64,000 nucleotides of DNA. Source: an uncultured Christensenella sp. GTDB lineage: Bacteria > Bacillota > Clostridia > Christensenellales > Borkfalkiaceae. The stretch lies in contig CAJUHC010000004.1 of the NCBI GenBank assembly GCA_910586345.1, forward strand, positions 54,881 through 118,880, read 5' to 3'. The notes beneath the pieces were generated by a model. It saw only the letters and a list, made by a program, of their open reading frames with translations, was not told the DNA's origin and made no database searches. Shown piece after piece: positions 59,874-64,000 of this stretch (position 1 is its first letter; every line of letters starts with the position of its first letter). The translations under genes were made by a program, and so were the position numbers.

Positions 59874-61022
59874 TTATTTAAGTTCGTCCGCAAGTTTTAT
59901 TATCTGAGAAAGGGCTTCTCCGTCCAAAGAAGAACTGACCGTAACGTCGGTTTCGCAAAGCGTAACGTTTTTGAAATTCTCGAAAGCCGAACGCATAAGC
60001 TTAGCAGAAGACGGAGCCCAGCTTCCGTTCTGTATAAACCCGACTTTACGATTACAGTAATTTTTAGCTTTCAATCTGTTTATAAACGCTTCCGCACAGG
60101 GCATTACCGCGCCGTCGTAAGTTACGCTCGCGACGACGAGGCACGAATATTTAAACGCGGAAGCAACGGCGTAGGATAAATCGCAACGTGTCAAATCAAT
60201 CGTTTCGGCTTTTACTCCGCGTTCTGAAAGCGCAGAGCAAAGTTCGTTCGCCGCGGAAGCCGTATTGCCGTAAATAGAAGCGTAAGCGATAAAAACGCCT
60301 TCCTCTTCGGGCTGATACTTGCTCCAGACGTTATACTTATCTATATAGTAACCGAGGTTTTCTCTCAAAATCGTTCCGTGCAGAGGACATACCGTTTTTA
60401 TTTCAAGAGTCGAGATTTTTTTTAATACCGCCTGAACGGGATTACCGTATTTGCCGACGATATTGATATAATATCTCCGAGCCTCATCCAGCCATTCCTC
60501 GTCGTGCGAAAGAGCGCCGAATTTTCCGAACGCATCCGCGGAAAACAGGACTTTATCGGTCTTGTCGTAAGTCATCATAACCTCGGGCCAATGAACCATA
60601 CCTGCGAATACGAACGTCAGCTTGCGACCGCCGAGGTCGAGTTCGTCGTTTTCCTTTACTACAAGCCGCTTTGCATTCATATCCGGATAAAATCTGTCCA
60701 GAAGCAAGAACGTTTTTTCGTTTCCCACTATTACGGTTTGCGGATATTTTTTCAAAAACGCCGGTATGCTCGCCGAGTGGTCAGGTTCTACGTGGGAAAC
60801 GATAAGGTAATCGGGTTTCCCGCCGTTTAACGCAGTTTCGAGGTTAGTAAGCCATACGTCTGTTTTTCTGACGTCGACCGTATCGAGCACGGCGGTTTTT
60901 TCACCGATACAAAGATACGAATTATAAGAAACTCCGAACGGAACTTTATATTGGCTTTCAAACAAATCCAGACCGTTATCGTCCGCGCCTATATAAACGA
61001 TACTTTCGCTAACATTAAACAT
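59874..61022 (-). CDS. A-type flavodiiron protein (FprA/Fdp)
   Basis: About 382 residues. The metallo-beta-lactamase domain holds the di-iron ligands HVEPDH near 76, the His in GMVHWPE near 143, the Asp in FSADAFG near 162 and the His in CPLHGTIL near 220. The flavodoxin domain (from about 250) has AYASIYGNTASAA as FMN phosphate loop and QNGSWAPSSAKL near 335. Such enzymes reduce O2 to water, or NO, protecting anaerobes. ATG at 61022 is preferred over a TTG five codons upstream; neither has a strong ribosome site. No rubredoxin domain is fused. Confidence 0.95.
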   Translation of the reverse strand: MFNVSESIVYIGADDNGLDLFESQYKVPFGVSYNSYLCIGEKTAVLDTVDVRKTDVWLTNLETALNGGKPDYLIVSHVEPDHSASIPAFLKKYPQTVIVGNEKTFLLLDRFYPDMNAKRLVVKENDELDLGGRKLTFVFAGMVHWPEVMMTYDKTDKVLFSADAFGKFGALSHDEEWLDEARRYYINIVGKYGNPVQAVLKKISTLEIKTVCPLHGTILRENLGYYIDKYNVWSKYQPEEEGVFIAYASIYGNTASAANELCSALSERGVKAETIDLTRCDLSYAVASAFKYSCLVVASVTYDGAVMPCAEAFINRLKAKNYCNRKVGFIQNGSWAPSSAKLMRSAFENFKNVTLCETDVTVSSSLDGEALSQIIKLADELK

Positions 61023-61064
61023 AATAATTTTTTCCAATAATTTTTATTGCTTATTTTAACATAT

Positions 61065-61093
61065 ATCATACACTTTTTATCGGAACAAGTCAA
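61065..61093 (-). promoter_or_regulatory. Promoter of the flavodiiron gene
   Basis: On the minus strand TTGACT (61088-61093), 17-bp spacer, TATGAT (61065-61070). Confidence 0.75.
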
Positions 61094-61103
61094 CTTTTGC
61101 GCA

Positions 61104-61137
61104 AATAAAAAGACGGGTGAAAAACCCGTCTTTTTAT
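61104..61137 (-). terminator. Terminator of the zinc-ribbon gene
   Basis: AAAAAGACGGGT/ACCCGTCTTTTT-type hairpin (arms about 61107-61118 and 61124-61135) with A and T flanks, 10 nt after the gene's stop. Confidence 0.92.
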
Positions 61138-61146
61138 TTAAAAATA

Positions 61147-61470
61147 TTAGTTATTATCGCTGTCGATAAGCATTAATACGCCCGCAATCAAGCTTACGAA
61201 AAGCAACGAGCAAACTTTGAAACCTATGCCTACGGGTTGGTTGTTTTTACAAGCCTTCCAGTAATGTACAGTCATAGGTACCGTCCAGCAAAGAGGAATC
61301 AAAGTCCAACCGAAAGCAATACAGCCGAGAATCATAAAGATTTTCGCAATAAGCTTTAAGGTCGACGAAGTTTCGCTCTTCGCGGGCTGAGTTGCAGTCG
61401 AACAGCCGCAGCTCACGCAAACCACTGCTTCGTCTTCAATCTGCGAACCGCAATTTTTGCAATATTTCAT
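61147..61470 (-). CDS. Zinc-ribbon membrane protein of unknown function
   Basis: A 107-residue protein. The N-terminus is a zinc ribbon, CKNCGSQIEDEAVVCVSCG, with both CxxC pairs. Two membrane segments (about 38-62 and 82-102) follow, separated by a short loop HYWKACKNNQPVG. Similar small proteins are common in Firmicutes without known role. GGGAG precedes the ATG. Confidence 0.85.
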   Translation of the reverse strand: MKYCKNCGSQIEDEAVVCVSCGCSTATQPAKSETSSTLKLIAKIFMILGCIAFGWTLIPLCWTVPMTVHYWKACKNNQPVGIGFKVCSLLFVSLIAGVLMLIDSDNN

Positions 61471-61493
61471 ATTTATACTCCCTTTTTTTTATT

Positions 61494-61522
61494 GATATAC
61501 TATATACGGTTTGTATTGTCAA
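61494..61522 (-). promoter_or_regulatory. Promoter of the zinc-ribbon gene
   Basis: On the minus strand TTGACA (61517-61522), 17-bp spacer, TATATC (61494-61499). Confidence 0.7.
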
Positions 61523-61579
61523 TATGTTTTAATAAATTTCATAAAGTTGTCAAAAAATTTTTTTATTTTGCGTTTACGC

Positions 61580-61607
61580 TTGATTTATTACGCGCAATCG
61601 ATATAAT
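61580..61607 (+). promoter_or_regulatory. Promoter of the ZIP transporter gene, probably leaderless
   Basis: TTGATT (61580-61585), 16-bp spacer, TATAAT (61602-61607), then 7 nt to the ATG at 61615. The sequence between is ATTTTT-type with no ribosome site. Confidence 0.8.
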
Positions 61608-61614
61608 TATTTTT

Positions 61615-62475
61615 ATGGATTACTTGATTATAGTGCTAATAACTTTTATATCGGGAGTAGTCGGCACGGGGCTCGGCGGAGTAATCGGTGCGGTGCTCGG
61701 ACGCGATTCTAATAAAACCGTAAGTCTGCTTCTATCTTTTGCGGCAGGCATTATGCTGGCAGTGGTCTGTTTCGATTTAATGAACGAACCCATTGAGATG
61801 ATGAAAGAAGGAAACCTGCCGGACCTGACTCCGCTTATAGTCGCGGCGGCGGTTATAGCCGGATACGGCGTCGTGTACGCGTTAAATTTACTTATCGACA
61901 AAAAAACTAACCGCGAAGTAGTTCATATTGACAAAAACCACCCCGCTACGGCGGATGATTTGGACGAGCTTATACATTCCAATCACTACGAAACACACAA
62001 AAACGCGAAGTCAAACTTATTCGTCGCAGGACTCGTTATGATGTTTGCAATAGCGCTTCACAATCTGCCGGAAGGTATGGTAATCGGCGCGTCGTACGCG
62101 CTTTCGGAAGACCTTGCAGCGAACATCTTTACAGGCAGCGGATTTATTATGGCAATCGTAATAGGACTGCATAACGTTCCCGAAGGTATGGCGGTTTCCG
62201 TGCCTCTTATCGCGGGCGGGATGAAAAAACCCAAAGCGGCGCTTCTTACCGCGTTAAGCGGTTTACCGACCGTATTCGGCGCTCTGCTCGGTTTCGCGCT
62301 CGGCGGTATCAACGAGATAATGCTCGTGCTGTCGCTCGGCTTTGCAAGCGGAGCTATGATATACGTTGTGTTCGGAGAACTTCTGCCAGAATCGATTTTA
62401 ATGTGGCGGAGCAAGCTCCCCGCTTTCGCCCTTTTCGCAGGTTTAATCACAGGGTTCCTGCTCGTAATGTTTTAA
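61615..62475 (+). CDS. ZIP family divalent metal transporter (ZupT-like)
   Basis: A 286-residue membrane protein with eight helices. The metal site residues are in ALHNLPEGMVIG near 143 (HNxPEG) and GLHNVPEGMAVS near 182 (HNxPEG), the classic ZIP pair. A polar loop between helices 3 and 4 holds several His residues (HIDKNHP, HSNHYETHK), a likely metal-sensing stretch. The ATG at 61615 is chosen over a longer upstream frame because it starts the first helix (DYLIIVLITF) and lies 7 nt after the -10. Imports Zn or Fe probably. Confidence 0.93.
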   Translation: MDYLIIVLITFISGVVGTGLGGVIGAVLGRDSNKTVSLLLSFAAGIMLAVVCFDLMNEPIEMMKEGNLPDLTPLIVAAAVIAGYGVVYALNLLIDKKTNREVVHIDKNHPATADDLDELIHSNHYETHKNAKSNLFVAGLVMMFAIALHNLPEGMVIGASYALSEDLAANIFTGSGFIMAIVIGLHNVPEGMAVSVPLIAGGMKKPKAALLTALSGLPTVFGALLGFALGGINEIMLVLSLGFASGAMIYVVFGELLPESILMWRSKLPAFALFAGLITGFLLVMF

Positions 62476-62477
62476 TT

Positions 62478-62509
62478 AAAAAATAAGCGCTGTTCGGCGC
62501 TTATTTTTT
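62478..62509. terminator. Bidirectional terminator
   Basis: AAAAAATAAGCGC (62478-62490), 6-nt loop, GCGCTTATTTTTT (62497-62509), shared by the converging ZIP and flavin-reductase genes; it overlaps the stop of the latter. Confidence 0.92.
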
Positions 62510-63410
62510 AATTCTTTCTGCGTTTATCGTTTATGACTTCCAAAGCCGCTTCGTCTATTACTTTTATTCCCTCTGCTTTGGCGATGTCCGCCATTTGAGT
62601 CAAAGCGGCTTTTAAAAATATCCGCGGTATTTTAGTAAGTTTTTTACACGCTTCCTCGGTAAAAGTTATTTCGGGGGCGATGCGTTTAGCCGCGTAAACA
62701 ACAGAACCGATGTCTCCTTCTTTTGCCTGAACTTTTTCAGGAAAAGGTTTTCTGAAACGCGAGCACCAAAAATAAGCGCTGTCGCGGTATCCGTAATCGA
62801 CGGGCGCTTTGGGGAAATTCTTCGCACTTACTCCGCCGATAATTGAATCGTAATATTTTTCTTTCATAAGTATTCTGTCTATTTTCAGAATAAAATGCGC
62901 GCCGAATTTGCTCGTAATTCCGTTGAAATTACGATAAGGCGGTTCATATCCTTCCGTCTTCCCTGCTTTATCGAGTTTCGCGTCTTCAAGTTCGCTGTCC
63001 CAGGTACACTCGAAAACCTGGTACGCTTCCTTTACCACTAAAGGTCTGTCGCCGTCCGCCAAGCCTTTTTCGAGCGTAAAAACGCAGTTTTTCATTTTTT
63101 CATCCGTTGAAATCCCGGGAAAACCCAGACGCACCGCTTCGCGGAAATACAGCTTTTCGTCGGTAATGAAATTAAGCGATACCTTGCTTCCCCGCAGAAT
63201 ATTCTGAGCGGTATTCGAACTGTTTCGGCTTTCCAAAATCATTGCGTAATAATCTTTACCCGCAACGTAATAAGGAAAACAAAGAGAATACGAACCGAGG
63301 TTTGTCTTGCCGTCGGGGCTTAACGTACCTACTAAAATCACAGGCATAGGAAAAAACGCAGACGTCTGATAAAAATTGTCCACAATTCTTAAATCTTTAA
63401 ACGAACTCAT
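62508..63410 (-). CDS. Flavin reductase-like FMN-binding split-barrel protein
   Basis: A 300-residue protein. The split-barrel domain (about 10-205) has PMPVILVGTLSPDGKTNLGSYS, YYAMILESRNSSNTAQNIL and KVSLNFITDE, as in flavin reductases that bind FMN. The last ~80 residues (KRIAPEITFTEEACKKL, PRIFLKAAL) form a helical tail found in a subset of clostridial members. Redox partner unknown. GGGAGG before the ATG; a TATAAT box stands upstream without a clear -35. Confidence 0.85.
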   Translation of the reverse strand: MSSFKDLRIVDNFYQTSAFFPMPVILVGTLSPDGKTNLGSYSLCFPYYVAGKDYYAMILESRNSSNTAQNILRGSKVSLNFITDEKLYFREAVRLGFPGISTDEKMKNCVFTLEKGLADGDRPLVVKEAYQVFECTWDSELEDAKLDKAGKTEGYEPPYRNFNGITSKFGAHFILKIDRILMKEKYYDSIIGGVSAKNFPKAPVDYGYRDSAYFWCSRFRKPFPEKVQAKEGDIGSVVYAAKRIAPEITFTEEACKKLTKIPRIFLKAALTQMADIAKAEGIKVIDEAALEVINDKRRKN

Positions 63411-63480
63411 TATAAGCCTCCCGAACTATTATATTATTTCCCTGCGTTCCGTTGCGACATACCTAAAATATTTTAAATAA

Positions 63481-63518
63481 AAAAACAAACGAGATACCGA
63501 AATAACTCGTTTGTTTTT
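63481..63518 (-). terminator. Terminator after tRNA-Pro
   Basis: Perfect 13-bp arms AAAAACAAACGAG (63481-63493) and CTCGTTTGTTTTT (63506-63518) right after the tRNA on the minus strand. Confidence 0.9.
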
Positions 63519-63519
63519 A

Positions 63520-63596
63520 TGGTTGAGGCGACGGGACTTGAACCCACGACCTTCTGGTCCCGAACCAGACGCGCTACCAAACTGCGCTACGCCTCA
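63520..63596 (-). tRNA. tRNA-Pro (CGG)
   Basis: A 77-nt cloverleaf on the minus strand. Acceptor TGAGGCG pairs with CGCCTCA, followed by A and a coded CCA. The anticodon loop TTCGGGA sits on a CTGG/CCAG stem, so the anticodon is CGG. The T-loop reads GGTTCAAGTCC. It has its own consensus promoter and a terminator. Confidence 0.97.
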
Positions 63597-63606
63597 ATGC
63601 AGATAT

Positions 63607-63635
63607 ATTATATATACAATTTATTTTTCCGTCAA
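63607..63635 (-). promoter_or_regulatory. Promoter of tRNA-Pro
   Basis: On the minus strand TTGACG (63630-63635), 17-bp spacer, TATAAT (63607-63612). Confidence 0.9.
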
Positions 63636-63663
63636 ACGATTTTGGCTTTAACCTCGATTAAAT

Positions 63664-63692
63664 TTGATTAAATTGTATTTATGCGGTATAAT
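63664..63692 (+). promoter_or_regulatory. Promoter of the small acidic protein gene, probably leaderless
   Basis: TTGATT (about 63664-63670), 16-17-bp spacer, TATAAT (63687-63692), then 6 nt to the ATG at 63699. Confidence 0.7.
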
Positions 63693-63698
63693 ATGTTT

Positions 63699-63881
63699 AT
63701 GACTATTCATCACGATAAACTTGCATACGGTAAAATTACGCCGAACAATGAAGAAATGGACGAAGCGTCGATTTTAGAAATGCTTAAACAATTGAACGAA
63801 CAGGAAACAGACGATTCCCTCGTACAAAGCAATAATGAAAACGATAAAAAAATTATAAAAAATACGTTTGAAAATACTTGA
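63699..63881 (+). CDS. Small acidic protein of unknown function
   Basis: A 60-residue protein beginning MTIHHDKLAYGKI. The middle is acidic (NEEMDEASILEMLKQLNEQ) and would form an amphipathic helix; the end is polar (NNENDKKIIKN). I chose the ATG at 63699, 6 nt after a TATAAT, over an earlier ATG at 63681 that lies inside the promoter. No Shine-Dalgarno sequence. Its stop overlaps the -35 of the following tRNA promoter. I do not recognise the family. Confidence 0.6.
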   Translation: MTIHHDKLAYGKITPNNEEMDEASILEMLKQLNEQETDDSLVQSNNENDKKIIKNTFENT

Positions 63882-63906
63882 CAAAATTTTTAGGGTATAT
63901 TATTAT
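63878..63906 (+). promoter_or_regulatory. Promoter of the terminal tRNA gene
   Basis: TTGACA (63878-63883), 17-bp spacer, TATTAT (63901-63906), about 40 nt before the tRNA. Confidence 0.9.
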
Positions 63907-63947
63907 ATACAAGCGTTGTGCGGAAAGTACGAACACCTTAATTTTAA

Positions 63948-64000
63948 GGGCCTTTAGCTCAGTTGGTTAGAGCGGTCGGCTCATAACCGATTGGTCCGCG
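63948..64000 (+). tRNA. tRNA with CAU anticodon (Ile2 or Met), cut by window end
   Basis: The 5' part of a tRNA: acceptor GGGCCTT, D-arm GCTCAGTTGGTTAGAGC, anticodon stem TCGG/CCGA with loop CTCATAA (anticodon CAT), then TGGTC and the start of the T-arm. GGxCCTTTAGCTCAG and the GGTC variable loop look most like tRNA-Ile2, whose C34 is changed to lysidine; elongator tRNA-Met has the same loop. The 3' part is outside the window. Confidence 0.9.

Noticed and set aside
61492..61614. Longer N-terminus for the ZIP transporter
   Set aside because: The extension covers the promoter boxes of this gene and of the divergent zinc-ribbon gene and is not part of the ZIP family.

Overview
The window looks like chromosomal DNA of a spore-forming, probably anaerobic, Gram-positive Clostridia-type bacterium of moderate GC. 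The signs are a SpoIIID regulator, a six-gene Rnf complex in the clostridial order CDGEAB, a flavodiiron protein, a tig-clpP-clpX-lon-engB block, an RqcH homologue, an AgrC/LytTR-type two-component pair and lipoproteins with Gram-positive signal peptides. A gut-dwelling uncultivated lineage (for example Christensenellales-like) is an inference from gene style, not something the sequence proves. No phage, insertion sequence, CRISPR array or rRNA is visible.

Layout from left to right. 1-5.2 kb: the end of a nitroreductase (+), then a leftward pair encoding a giant two-module CoA-dehydratase-type activase and its DUF2229-like partner, then spoIIID with a candidate sigma-E promoter. 5.3-16 kb: a leftward glycoside module. 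A GHKL sensor kinase and LytTR response regulator lie upstream of an operon of two domain-swapped, membrane-anchored GH3 enzymes with a carbohydrate-binding lipoprotein between them. A 21-bp-phased direct repeat next to a candidate promoter looks like the LytTR operator, and is followed by a structured leader. 16-30.4 kb: an 11-gene leftward surface-polysaccharide operon: nucleotide-sugar dehydrogenase, three GT4 glycosyltransferases, Gmd and Rmd (GDP-D-rhamnose), GDP-mannose pyrophosphorylase, phosphohexomutase, a fused GMP/PMI protein, Wzy and Wzx. 30.5-36.8 kb: leftward protein-quality-control operon tig-clpP-clpX-lon-engB.

36.9-41.1 kb: rightward rqcH with three small membrane proteins, then a secreted protein of unknown function. 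41.2-42.6 kb: M18 aminopeptidase (-). 42.7-48.9 kb: a Gx-type transporter gene and rnfCDGEAB (+). 49-51.6 kb: a facing (-) block with a NusG-II membrane protein, the flavin transferase ApbE and a lipoprotein carrying an SGAT flavinylation motif. Together with a RnfG that has two FMN domains, this suggests an extended extracytosolic flavin electron-transfer system. 51.7-56.8 kb: MacB-like ABC transporter, gltX and a membrane-bound XRE regulator (-). 57-64 kb: DegV, a small PH-like membrane protein, tyrosine phosphatase plus LOG protein, flavodiiron protein, zinc-ribbon protein, ZIP transporter, flavin-reductase-like protein, tRNA-Pro(CGG), a small acidic protein and the start of a CAU tRNA.

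A recurring regulatory theme is that five genes (Gx transporter, apbE, XRE regulator, ZIP transporter, small acidic protein) have a good -10 box only 6-8 nt before the start codon and no Shine-Dalgarno sequence. That is the signature of leaderless transcripts in a genome that otherwise uses strong GGAGG-type sites.
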